64,000 nt of DNA from Trebonia sp963843745 (GTDB lineage Bacteria > Actinomycetota > Actinomycetes > Streptosporangiales > Streptosporangiaceae): positions 248,001-312,000 of the forward strand of contig CAWJLP010000007.1 of the NCBI GenBank assembly GCA_963843745.1, given 5' to 3'. Position numbers and translations under genes: made by a program. The notes under the pieces are model-generated. The model saw only the letters and a list, made by a program, of their open reading frames with translations, had not been told where the DNA came from and did no database searches. This document shows positions 16,136 to 24,502 of this stretch, in pieces. Each line of letters begins with the position of its first letter. The first letter of the stretch is position 1.

Positions 16136-18492
16136 TCAAAGACGCGCTCTACGGCGCCGAGCCGTGGTCTCTCACCGAGTCGCACATTGACCTGGACCTG
16201 CTCGCGCAGAGCGAGTCGGTTTTCGCCCTGTCCAACGGGCACATCGGCCTGCGCGGCAACCTGGACGAGGGAGAGCCGTACGGGCTGCCAGGCACCTACC
16301 TGAACTCGCTGTACGAGGTCAGGCCGCTGCCGTACGCCGAAGCGGGCTACGGGTTCCCCGAAGAGGGCCAGACGGTCATCAACGTCACCAACGGCAAGGT
16401 GATCCGGCTGCTGGTGAACGACGAGCCGTTCGACGTCAGGTACGGGTCCGTGCAGTCGCACACCCGGACCCTCGACCTGCGCGCGGGCACCCTGACCAGG
16501 ACGGTCGTGTGGACCTCGCCGGCCGGGCACACCGTCCAGGTCGAATCGGTGCGACTGGTGTCGCTGACCCAGCGCGCGGTCGCCGCGATCAAGTACACGG
16601 TCAAGCCGGTGGACGAGACCCTGCGGCTGGTCGTGCTCTCGGAGATCGTGGCCAACGAGGAAGTGCCGGTCACCGCCACCGACCCGCGCGCCGCCGCCGT
16701 GCTGGCCTCGCCGCTGGTCAGCGAGGAACACCAGGCGTCAGACGGCAAGCACCCGCGCGCCGTGCTCGTCCACAGCACCCGGATGAGCAAGCTGCGGATG
16801 GCCTGCGCGATGGCGCATGACGTCAAGGGCCCGAGGCTGATGACGATGGGGACCGAGTCGTTCCCCGACCTCGGCCGGCTGACGGTCGCCGCCCAGGTCA
16901 AGCCGGGCGAAGAGGTCAGGATCGTGAAGTACCTCGGCTACGGCTGGTCGTCGCAGCGGTCGCGGCCCGCGCTGGTCAACCAGGTCCACGGCGCACTCGC
17001 CGCCGCTCAGCTGACCGGCTGGGAAGGACTGCTCAAGGAGCAGCGCGACTACCTGGACTCGTTCTGGGAGGGCGCCGACGTCGAAGTCGACGGTGACGTC
17101 GAGATCCAGCAGGCGGTGCGGTTCGGGCTGTTCCACATCATGCAGGCGGCCGCCCGCGCCGAGTACCGGCCGATCCCGGCGAAGGGGCTGACCGGCACCG
17201 GGTACGACGGGCACACGTTCTGGGACACCGAGATGTTCGTGCTCCCGGTCCTGACCTACACCCTGCCCGGCGCGGCGGCGGACGCGCTGCGCTGGCGGTA
17301 CCTCGTGATGGACGTCGCTCAGGACCACGCCAAGGAACTCGGCCTGGCGGGCGCCGCTTTCCCGTGGCGGACGATCCGCGGCCAGGAAACCTCCGGGTAC
17401 TGGCCCGCCGGGACAGCCGCGTTCCACATCAACGCCGACATCGCGTTCGCGGCCATGAAATACATCGACGCGACCGAAGACGAGGCGTTCGAGAAGGAAG
17501 TTGTCCTGCCGCTGCTCGTCGAGACGGCGCGGCTGTGGCGCTCCCTCGGCCAGCACGACGCCAAGGGGAAGTTCCGCATCGAGGGCGTGACAGGGCCAGA
17601 CGAGTACAGCGCCGTCAAGGACAACAACGTCTACACGAACCTGATGGCCCAGGCCAACCTGTCCAGCGCCGCCGACCTGGCGGAAAAACTGCAGGACGCG
17701 GCCAGGGAACTCGGCGTCACGACCGAGGAGGCCGCCTCGTGGCGGGATGCCGCCGCCGACATGCACATCCCGTTCGACTCCCGGCTCGAGGTCCACCCGC
17801 AGCACGACGGGTTCACCCAGTACGCACGGTGGGACTTCGCCGGCACCCCGGAGGAGAACTACCCGCTGCTCTTGCACTACCCGTACTTCCAGCTGTACCG
17901 CAAGCAGGTCGTCAAGCAGGCCGACCTGGTGCTGGCGATGCAGATGCGCGGCGAAGCGTTCACCCCCGAGCAGAAGCTGCGGAACTTCGACTACTACGAG
18001 GCGCTCACCGTCCGGGACTCCTCGCTGTCCGCCTGCACCCAGGCGGTGATGGCCGCCGAGGTGGGGCACCTCGACCTCGCCTACGACTACCTCGCGGAAG
18101 CCGCGTTCATGGACCTCCAGGACCGTGAGCACAACACCAAGGACGGCCTGCACATCGCCTCCCTGGCCGGCGCCTGGACCGCGCTGGTCGGCGGGTTCGG
18201 CGGGATGCGCTGCGGCTCTGGCCAGCTCATGTTCAGCCCACGGCTGGCTCCGGGGATTGTGGGGCTGTCGTTCCGCCTCAGGTACCGCGGCCGCATCATC
18301 CACGTGGAGGTCCGCTCCCGCACGGCCAAGTATTCGCTGCTGTCCGGCGACCCCATGCCGATCACCCACCACGGCCAGCAGGTATCCCTGGGGACGGACC
18401 CGCTCACCCTCGACATTCCGTCGATCGAGCCGCCGCCCAGCCCGTCTCAGCCGGTCGGGCGGGTCCCGCAATCCCGCCGCAGCCGCCAGTAA
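16132..18492 (+). CDS. Glycoside hydrolase family 65 disaccharide phosphorylase
   Basis: A 786-residue GH65 protein. It has an N-terminal super-sandwich (~1-270), an (alpha/alpha)6 catalytic barrel with GHTFWDTEMFVLPVLTYTLP (~360), GTAAFHINADIAFA (~430) and the acid motif EGVTGPDEYSAVKDNNVYTN (Glu ~490), and a C-terminal jelly roll. It cleaves a glucose disaccharide with phosphate: maltose, trehalose, kojibiose or nigerose phosphorylase are all possible, and the sequence alone does not decide. It is coupled to the beta-phosphoglucomutase gene, which argues for phosphorolysis rather than hydrolysis. It begins at GTG 16132. No transporter is adjacent, so the sugar is probably intracellular, such as trehalose or a glycogen-derived product. 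Confidence 0.92.
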   Translation: MIKDALYGAEPWSLTESHIDLDLLAQSESVFALSNGHIGLRGNLDEGEPYGLPGTYLNSLYEVRPLPYAEAGYGFPEEGQTVINVTNGKVIRLLVNDEPFDVRYGSVQSHTRTLDLRAGTLTRTVVWTSPAGHTVQVESVRLVSLTQRAVAAIKYTVKPVDETLRLVVLSEIVANEEVPVTATDPRAAAVLASPLVSEEHQASDGKHPRAVLVHSTRMSKLRMACAMAHDVKGPRLMTMGTESFPDLGRLTVAAQVKPGEEVRIVKYLGYGWSSQRSRPALVNQVHGALAAAQLTGWEGLLKEQRDYLDSFWEGADVEVDGDVEIQQAVRFGLFHIMQAAARAEYRPIPAKGLTGTGYDGHTFWDTEMFVLPVLTYTLPGAAADALRWRYLVMDVAQDHAKELGLAGAAFPWRTIRGQETSGYWPAGTAAFHINADIAFAAMKYIDATEDEAFEKEVVLPLLVETARLWRSLGQHDAKGKFRIEGVTGPDEYSAVKDNNVYTNLMAQANLSSAADLAEKLQDAARELGVTTEEAASWRDAAADMHIPFDSRLEVHPQHDGFTQYARWDFAGTPEENYPLLLHYPYFQLYRKQVVKQADLVLAMQMRGEAFTPEQKLRNFDYYEALTVRDSSLSACTQAVMAAEVGHLDLAYDYLAEAAFMDLQDREHNTKDGLHIASLAGAWTALVGGFGGMRCGSGQLMFSPRLAPGIVGLSFRLRYRGRIIHVEVRSRTAKYSLLSGDPMPITHHGQQVSLGTDPLTLDIPSIEPPPSPSQPVGRVPQSRRSRQ

Positions 18493-18868
18493 CTTCCATC
18501 CGGAACGTCCCCGGCCGCCTCTCGAGCCGCCACTGCTTCCCCGGCTTCCCCGGCCGGGGACAACCGGGCGCGCTCGGCCTGCTCGCGCCGTGTTTCCATG
18601 ATCACGAAAGATCGTGGCTGCTATCACTATCACGACCACAAATCTTCGTGATCATGAACCAGCCGCGCGATTCGTGAAATGCCCGAAGCGGGCCCTGACC
18701 TCGCGCCAAATCGCCGCGGGTCCCCCGGGCATTAGAACAGACGCCTACGACATTCCGGTGGGACTTTATCCACAGCGGGGCGGGTCTTAAGGATTCATCC
18801 ACAGCCGCGAATTCGGTGCTGCGCCGCGTTCGCGTGGCGAGCCATCGTCGTTACCGGAGGTGATGACG
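18493..18868. other. Intergenic region GH65-yraN
   Basis: 376 bp with no supported gene. It holds the 14-bp perfect palindrome TCCCCGGCCGGGGA (18547-18560), a candidate terminator for the phosphorylase operon, and the second dispersed palindromic element (18597-18656). TTATCCACAG occurs at 18767-18776, and ATTCATCCACAG at 18792-18803; both resemble DnaA boxes but are only two and lie in a non-origin context. The yraN ribosome-binding site GGAGG is at 18856-18860. Confidence 0.6.
18597..18656. repeat. Dispersed palindromic element, copy 2
   Basis: The left arm CATGATCACGAAAGAT (18597-18612) pairs with ATCTTCGTGATCATG (18642-18656) with one bulged A. An inner GTGG/CCAC stem continues the hairpin around a loop rich in TATCAC. 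The outer arms match copies 1 and 3, but the loop is different and 29 nt long, so this is a divergent member. It lies between the GH65 gene and yraN, outside any coding sequence. Confidence 0.88.
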
Positions 18869-19225
18869 ATGGGCGCGAAAGACGTGCTCGGGCGCGACGG
18901 TGAGCAGGCCGCGGTTACCTATCTCGAGGGTTGCGGTTTCCGGATCCTTGACCGCAACTGGCGGTGCGCCGACGGTGAGATCAACATCGTCGCGGTCGAG
19001 CGGCACACGTTCGTCGTCTGCGAGGTGAAGACCCGGTCCGGCACGCGGTACGGGACTCCGCTCGAGGCAGTCGGCCGGGCGAAACAGGCCAGGTTGCGCA
19101 GGCTGGCCGTCCGCTGGCTGACCGCGCACGGGATCCGGTTCGACCAGATACGCATTGACGTCGTTGGGCTGCTGGACGACAGCGCCGGCGGGTTCACCGT
19201 TGAGCATGTCCGGGGGGCAGTCTAG
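18869..19225 (+). CDS. yraN: YraN family (UPF0102) endonuclease-like protein
   Basis: A 118-residue protein with a Holliday-junction-resolvase-like nuclease fold. GEQAAVTYLEGCGFRILDRN is followed by the catalytic pattern DGEINIVAVE...FVVCEVKTRSGTRYG (D, E-x-K residues present). The biochemical role is not firmly known. ATG 18869 is preferred because GGAGG (18856-18860) lies 8 nt upstream; the longer GTG start at 18860 would overlap that site. The stop abuts the next gene, and the order yraN-yifB-dprA is conserved in bacteria. Confidence 0.9.
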   Translation: MGAKDVLGRDGEQAAVTYLEGCGFRILDRNWRCADGEINIVAVERHTFVVCEVKTRSGTRYGTPLEAVGRAKQARLRRLAVRWLTAHGIRFDQIRIDVVGLLDDSAGGFTVEHVRGAV

Positions 19226-20779
19226 ATGGCGCTCGCCCGGACGCATTCGGTCGCGATTGTCGGCGTCGAGGGTCACCTGATCGAGGTGGAAGCGGATATC
19301 GCTCAGGGATTGCCCATGACGATCCTGATCGGCTTGCCTGATACGGCGCTGCGGGAGGCGCGGGACAGGATACGCGCCGCGATCACCAATAGCGGGGAGA
19401 GCTGGCCGCAGCAGAAGATCACCGTCGGCCTGTCCCCGGCCAGCCTGCCCAAGCGCGGCAGCGGTTTCGACCTCGCCATCGCGGTCGCCATCATGGCCGC
19501 TAACGACGCCCTGCCGCTGTCCGCCCCGGCGGGGAAGATGTTTCTCGCGGAACTCGGCCTCGACGGGCAGCTGCGGCCGGTCCCTGGCGTCCTGCCTGCG
19601 GTCGCCACGGCGGAACCGTGCGTCGACACGGTTGTCGTAGCGGCGGAGAACGCGGCCGAGGCGGGGCTGGTGCCGGGCGTCCGCGTGGTCGCGGCGAGCA
19701 GCCTGGCGGAGGTGGCGATCTGGCTGCGCGGCGGGCCTGCCCCGACGCCGCACCCGTCGCCCGCGCCGTCCCCGCGGCCTCGCGGTCCCGGCGGCAAGCC
19801 GCTCAAGGCCAGTGCGGTCCTGGATCTCGCTGATGTGCTTGGCCAGTCCGAGGCCAGGATGGCAGCCGAGATTTGCGCCGCAGGCGGCCACAACCTGTCC
19901 CTGCTTGGGCCGCCAGGCGCTGGCAAGACGATGCTTGCGGAGCGGCTGCCGACCATCCTGCCGCGGCTGGACGCCGCCGCGGCCCTGGAAGTGACATCGA
20001 TCCACTCCGTGGCGGGCACGCTGGTGCCGGGGACAGGGCTGGTGTCCGAGCCGCCGTTTTGCGCACCGCACCACACGGCGAGCAAGGCCGCGATCGTGGG
20101 CGGCGGCAGCGGGCGCATCCGGCCAGGCGCGGCCAGCCTGGCCCATCGCGGTGTGCTGTTTCTCGACGAGGCCCCGGAATTCGGCCGGGACGTACTTGAC
20201 GCGCTGCGACAGCCGCTAGAGGCCGGCGAGGTGGTGATCGCCCGCCAGGCGATGACCGCCCGGTTTCCGGCCCGGTTCACGCTGGTCCTGGCGGCCAATC
20301 CGTGTCCGTGCGCCAGGGCAGCCACGCCCGGCGGGGCGGCATGCGAGTGCAGCCCGGCGGCCCGCAGACGGTACCTGGGACGGCTGAGCGGGCCGCTACT
20401 GGACCGGGTCGACGTCAAGATCACCGTGGAGCCCGTCAGCCGGCGGGAGATGCTGTACGACCGCAAGCGCGCGGAAACAAGCGCGGTCGTCGCTGGGCGA
20501 GTCGCGGCAGCCCGTGGCCGCGCGGCGCGGCGACTAGCCGGGACGCCGTGGCGGCTGAACGGCGAGATTCCTGGCGCTGAGCTACGCCGGGCCTTCCCGC
20601 CCGAGCAGGGCGCGCTGAAGTCGCTTGACCGCGCGATGGAGCTCGGCCAGGTGTCCGCCCGCGGCGCCGACAAGATCGTCCGGGTGGCCTGGAGCGTCGC
20701 CGACCTGGCGGGCAGGCCCCGTCCTGGCGCCGGAGAGATCGACGTCGCGATCGCGCTCTGGCTGGGGGTGGCCAAGTGA
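19226..20779 (+). CDS. YifB/ComM family Mg-chelatase-like AAA+ ATPase
   Basis: A 517-residue ATPase. An N-terminal ChlI-like/Lon-type fold (~1-175, with KITVGLSPASLPKRGSGFDL) is followed by the Mg-chelatase AAA+ domain with Walker A GPPGAGKTMLAERLP (~230), Walker B GVLFLDEAPEF (~310) and a C-terminal lid domain. The family includes ComM, a branch-migration helicase used in natural transformation of Gram-negatives; its role in actinobacteria is not established. It begins immediately after the yraN stop and overlaps dprA by 4 bp, so the three genes are one operon. Confidence 0.93.
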   Translation: MALARTHSVAIVGVEGHLIEVEADIAQGLPMTILIGLPDTALREARDRIRAAITNSGESWPQQKITVGLSPASLPKRGSGFDLAIAVAIMAANDALPLSAPAGKMFLAELGLDGQLRPVPGVLPAVATAEPCVDTVVVAAENAAEAGLVPGVRVVAASSLAEVAIWLRGGPAPTPHPSPAPSPRPRGPGGKPLKASAVLDLADVLGQSEARMAAEICAAGGHNLSLLGPPGAGKTMLAERLPTILPRLDAAAALEVTSIHSVAGTLVPGTGLVSEPPFCAPHHTASKAAIVGGGSGRIRPGAASLAHRGVLFLDEAPEFGRDVLDALRQPLEAGEVVIARQAMTARFPARFTLVLAANPCPCARAATPGGAACECSPAARRRYLGRLSGPLLDRVDVKITVEPVSRREMLYDRKRAETSAVVAGRVAAARGRAARRLAGTPWRLNGEIPGAELRRAFPPEQGALKSLDRAMELGQVSARGADKIVRVAWSVADLAGRPRPGAGEIDVAIALWLGVAK

Positions 20780-21909
20780 GCGCCGCGCTCGACGAGGAGT
20801 CCTATGCCCGCGCCGCGCTCACGTACCTCGCCGAGCCGGGAGACCTCAGGCTGGGCGCCCTAGTCCGGGACTGCGGAGCGGCGAGCACCCTCGCGGCGAT
20901 CAAGACGGGCGAATTTCCCGATCTCGCCGCGTCCGGCGCAGCGGCGACACGAGCGATGCGGCACTGGCAGGTGCGGCTGGCTGAGGTGCCGTCGCCAGAC
21001 GAGGTGGCTGGCTTTTGCCGCGCCGGCATCAGGGTCGTCTGCCCCGGAGACCCGGAATGGCCCGCGCAGCTCAGCGACCTAGGCGACGCGCAGCCGTACG
21101 CGCTGTGGCTGCGCGGCAGCGCGGACCTGCGGTTCAGCTGCCTGCGTTCGGTCTCGATCGTGGGATCCCGCGCCGCGACCGCCTATGGCTCCTACGTCGC
21201 ATCCGAGTTCGCCGCCTCGGTTGCCGCGCGCGGCTGGGCAGTAATCTCCGGCGGCGCCTACGGGGTCGACGCGGCGGCGCATCGCGGCGCGCTCGGCGCC
21301 GAGGGCGTGACCATCGCCGTGCTGGCCTGCGGGGCAGACATGTCCTATCCGGTCGGGCACAAGGAGCTGCTCGACGCGATCGCCGCGCAGGGAGTGGTGG
21401 TCAGCGAGTGGCCACCGGGCGCTCATGCCACCAGGCTCAGGTTTCTCGTCCGCAACCGGGTCATCGCGGCGCTGGCCCCGGGAACGCTCGTCATCGAGGC
21501 GGGCCAGCGCAGCGGCGCGCTGAACTCAGCCCGGCACGCCCGCGACCTGAGCCGCCGGCTGATGGCGGTGCCAGGCCCGGTCACCTCCGACCTGTCCGCG
21601 GGATGCCACCACATCATCAGGGAGTGGCAAGGCACGCTCGTCACGAGCGCCGCCGAGGTCATCGAATGCCTGTCCCCGATCGCTGCCACGTCCGGACAGG
21701 CGCCGCCCGCCGTGCTGGGCCGTGACGCACTCGATCCGGAGACAGCCGCGGTACTCGACGCGCTGCCATCGCGCGGCGGCATGGGCCCGAACCGGATAGG
21801 ACACCGGGCCGGTCTCGAACCGGGCACGGTACTGCGCTGCCTCGGAGCACTGGCGGCCGCTGGCTTCGCCGAACGCTGCGAGCAGGGCTGGCGGCTCCGC
21901 CGCTCTTGA
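20776..21909 (+). CDS. dprA: DNA processing protein DprA
   Basis: A 377-residue DprA/Smf protein that binds single-stranded DNA and loads RecA. The Rossmann-like core carries SIVGSRAATAYGS (~130), VISGGAYGVDAAAHRGAL (~155-172) and FLVRNRVIAALAPGTLVIEA (~220-240). A C-terminal winged-helix (DML1-like) region, GPNRIGHRAGLEPGTVLRCL, occupies ~330-377. It has a GTG start overlapping the previous gene (GTGA). Whether the organism is naturally competent cannot be inferred; dprA is retained in most actinobacteria. The sporulation sigma gene whiG, often between dprA and rpsB in Streptomyces, is not here. Confidence 0.94.
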   Translation: MSAALDEESYARAALTYLAEPGDLRLGALVRDCGAASTLAAIKTGEFPDLAASGAAATRAMRHWQVRLAEVPSPDEVAGFCRAGIRVVCPGDPEWPAQLSDLGDAQPYALWLRGSADLRFSCLRSVSIVGSRAATAYGSYVASEFAASVAARGWAVISGGAYGVDAAAHRGALGAEGVTIAVLACGADMSYPVGHKELLDAIAAQGVVVSEWPPGAHATRLRFLVRNRVIAALAPGTLVIEAGQRSGALNSARHARDLSRRLMAVPGPVTSDLSAGCHHIIREWQGTLVTSAAEVIECLSPIAATSGQAPPAVLGRDALDPETAAVLDALPSRGGMGPNRIGHRAGLEPGTVLRCLGALAAAGFAERCEQGWRLRRS

Positions 21910-22010
21910 CAGGGGATGTAGCCGATCCACCGGGCCGGGCCAGTCGCGGGGTCCGGCGTGCAACAGGCAGGTAAAACCTTTCGGAGGTTGTTCCTAACCG
22001 GTCCGGTCCA

Positions 22011-23084
22011 GTGCAGACTTTGGCCATGGCTACGCCACAGGCGCGCGCCGACGGCGCGGCCGGCCCGAGACAGCCGCTGCCGGAGGCGCTGGACGCCGCG
22101 CTGGCAGCGTTCAGGCGGCATCTCGACGCGGAGCGTGCCCTCTCGCGGCACACGGTCCGCGCGTACCACGGCGATATCCAGGCGCTCCTTGACTATGCGT
22201 GGGTCAACGCCGGGGTCGACGAGCCCGCCGGGCTAGATGTAAGCACCCTGCGAGGCTGGCTGGCCAGCCAGCATCAGGCCGGGGCCGCGCGGGCGACGCT
22301 GGCGCGGCGCGGCGCGGCGGCGCGCGCGTTCACCTCGTTCGCGCACCGGCAGGGATGGCTGGCCGCCGATCCCGGACCGCAGCTCGGCACGCCGAAGGCG
22401 CATCGCGTGCTGCCGCAGGTGCTGCGCAGGGAAGAAATGAACTCGGTGCTGGCGGACTGCGAGGATCGCGCGCAGCGCGACTTGGCGGCCGGACAGCGTG
22501 CCGCCGCGGCGGTGGCCATGCGCGACGCCGCCGTCCTCGAGCTGCTGTACGCGTCGGCTATCCGGGTGAGTGAGCTGTGCGAGCTGGACGCCGGGGGGCT
22601 CGACGCCGGGCGGCGGACCGTCCGGGTGCTCGGCAAGGGGCGCAAGGAGCGAGTCGTTCCCGTCGGCGTGCCCGCGATGCGGGCGGTAGCCAGGTGGCAG
22701 GAGCTGGGGCGGCCGGTGCTGGCCAACTCGCGGAGCGGGACAGCCCTGTTCCTCGGGGCGCGCGGCGGCCGGCTCGATCCGCGCACCGCCCGGCGGATCG
22801 TGCACGCGCGGCTGCGGGACGCCAACCTCGCCGGCTCGGCCGGCCTGCTGACCGGTGCGGCGGCGGGCGAAGATCAAGTCACCCGTGGCGGCCAGGCGGT
22901 CAGGGACGCCGGCCCGCACGCGATCCGGCACACCGCCGCCACCCACCTGCTCGAGGGCGGCGCTGACCTGCGCAGCGTCCAGGAGATGCTGGGCCACTCC
23001 TCGCCCGCGACGACCCAGATCTACACGCACGTGTCCGCGGAGCGGCTGAAGGCGAGCTACCGTCAGGCGCATCCGCGCGCCTAA
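22011..23084 (+). CDS. xerC: Tyrosine recombinase XerC
   Basis: A 357-residue site-specific recombinase that, with XerD, resolves chromosome dimers at dif. The N-terminal SAM-like core-binding domain (~25-125) has ALSRHTVRAYHGDIQALLDY. The catalytic domain has Arg in LLYASAIRVSELCEL, Lys in VLGKGRKERVVPV, HAIRHTAATHLLEGGADL (HxxR), LGHSSPATTQIYTHV (His and nucleophile Tyr). A ~25-residue insert (GLLTGAAAGEDQVTRGG) before the HxxR box makes it longer than the usual ~300. The start is GTG 22011 or ATG 22026; neither has an obvious ribosome site. It lies in the normal slot between dprA and rpsB. Confidence 0.93.
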   Translation: MQTLAMATPQARADGAAGPRQPLPEALDAALAAFRRHLDAERALSRHTVRAYHGDIQALLDYAWVNAGVDEPAGLDVSTLRGWLASQHQAGAARATLARRGAAARAFTSFAHRQGWLAADPGPQLGTPKAHRVLPQVLRREEMNSVLADCEDRAQRDLAAGQRAAAAVAMRDAAVLELLYASAIRVSELCELDAGGLDAGRRTVRVLGKGRKERVVPVGVPAMRAVARWQELGRPVLANSRSGTALFLGARGGRLDPRTARRIVHARLRDANLAGSAGLLTGAAAGEDQVTRGGQAVRDAGPHAIRHTAATHLLEGGADLRSVQEMLGHSSPATTQIYTHVSAERLKASYRQAHPRA

Positions 23085-23221
23085 CGCCGCACCGGTTGAA
23101 GTATCCTAGATACCGGTCGCCCCGTACTCGCGTCCCATCAGCGGGTGCAGCGGCCAAAATTCGCGTGCCCGTACCCGCACGACCCCGGCACCCAGCAGGG
23201 ACTATCCGGGGAAACGCGGAA

Positions 23222-23267
23222 CCGCACCACTCGGTCCGCCGGCCACTAGGCCGGCCGCACGGTGCGG
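23222..23267 (+). promoter_or_regulatory. Structured 5' leader of rpsB (putative)
   Basis: In the 265-bp gap before rpsB, CCGCACC (23222-23228) and GGTGCGG (23261-23267) pair as an outer stem, and GCCGGCC/GGCCGGC (23238-23244/23249-23255) as an inner stem with loop ACTA. Such a two-part hairpin 80 nt upstream of a ribosomal protein gene could bind S2 for autoregulation; r-protein leaders of rpsB are known in other phyla, but I cannot match this one to a described class. A promoter candidate is TTGAAG with TATCCT near 23096-23107, too close for -35/-10, so only TAGATA may be a -10. Confidence 0.4.
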
Positions 23268-23349
23268 ATACAAACGGCGGGCACCAGGAGATAACCGAGC
23301 CGCGCGCAGCACGGAAATGCCGCGCGCACTGTAAGGAAGGACCGTAGCG

Positions 23350-24366
23350 ATGGCCCCGGTCGTCACCATGAAGCAGCTCCTGGAGAGCGGCGTCCACTTC
23401 GGCCACCAGACGAGGCGCTGGAACCCGAAGATGAAGCGTTACATCCTCACCGAGCGCAACGGCATCTACATCATCGACTTGCAGCAGTCGCTTGACTACA
23501 TCGACCGCGCGTACGAATTCATCAGGGAGACCGTCGCGCACGGCGGCACGATCCTGTACGTCGGCACCAAGAAGCAGGCCCAGGAGGCGATCGCCGAGCA
23601 GGCGCGCCGGGTGGGCATGCCCTTCGTGAACCAGCGCTGGCTGGGCGGCATGCTGACGAACTTCTCCACCGTGTTCAAGCGGCTGCAGCGGCTGAAGGAG
23701 CTCGAGGAGATCGACTTCAGCGACGTGCCCGGATCCGGCATGACCAAGAAGGAGCTGCTGCAGCTCAAGCGCGAGCGGGACAAGCTCGAGCGGACGCTGG
23801 GCGGCATCAGGGACATGGCGCGGGTGCCGAGCGCGATCTGGGTGGTGGACACCAAGAAGGAGCACATCGCGGTCAGCGAGGCGCGCAAGCTGGGCATCCC
23901 GGTCGTGGGCATCCTCGACACCAACTGCGACCCGGACGAGGTCACTTACCCGATTCCCGGGAACGACGACGCCATCCGCAGCGTTGCACTCCTTACGCGG
24001 GTGGTGGCGGACGCGGTGGCGGACGGCCTGATCGCACGGGCCGGCGCGTCGGACGGCGACGAGAAGCCGGCCGACGACCAGTTCACCAGCGAGGAGCCGC
24101 TGCCTGAGTGGGAGCGGGACCTGCTCGAGGGCAACACGGCCGTGGCCCCCGACGCCGCTGCCGCGGCGGCCGTGACCACGCCAGCCGAGGCCGTGGCGGC
24201 CGCGGAGACCGAGAACGCCCAGGCCGATGAGGCCGCTGACGAGGCGGAGGACGCCTCGGAGGAGGCGGCGCTCGAGGGCGACGTGGTGAGCGAGACCGGG
24301 CCGGCCGCCGAGGAAGTGGCCGAGGCGCAGGCCGAGGTCGCCGAGGTCGCCGAGGTCACCGAGTAA
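23350..24366 (+). CDS. rpsB: 30S ribosomal protein S2 with acidic C-terminal extension
   Basis: A 338-residue S2. The conserved core spans residues ~1-235: VVTMKQLLESGVHFGHQTRR, NERNGIYIIDLQQSL (TERNGIYIIDLQ), NQRWLGGMLTNFSTV and GIPVVGILDTNCDPDEV. The last ~95 residues are Ala/Glu/Val-rich with very low complexity (runs such as EVAEAQAEVAEVAEV), extending it well beyond the ~250 residues of E. coli S2. GTAGCG precedes the ATG, with GGAAGGACC as ribosome site. Followed by tsf, as in nearly all bacteria. Confidence 0.96.
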   Translation: MAPVVTMKQLLESGVHFGHQTRRWNPKMKRYILTERNGIYIIDLQQSLDYIDRAYEFIRETVAHGGTILYVGTKKQAQEAIAEQARRVGMPFVNQRWLGGMLTNFSTVFKRLQRLKELEEIDFSDVPGSGMTKKELLQLKRERDKLERTLGGIRDMARVPSAIWVVDTKKEHIAVSEARKLGIPVVGILDTNCDPDEVTYPIPGNDDAIRSVALLTRVVADAVADGLIARAGASDGDEKPADDQFTSEEPLPEWERDLLEGNTAVAPDAAAAAAVTTPAEAVAAAETENAQADEAADEAEDASEEAALEGDVVSETGPAAEEVAEAQAEVAEVAEVTE

Positions 24367-24502
24367 CTGCGCGAGGAGCAACGGCCAGAAAGGCCGCCAG
24401 CACCTTGCCGTAAGGCAAAACCTGCCGTCGGCAAGCTGCGGGCAAGCCGCCAGCCACCGCCAACGATGACGAGACAAAGACTGACGAACGAGGGATCAGG
24501 AC

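Noticed and set aside
18760..18810. Two DnaA-box-like TTATCCACA/ATCCACA sequences as a replication origin
   Set aside because: Only two weak boxes, and no dnaA, dnaN, gyr or AT-rich unwinding region; an origin is not supported.
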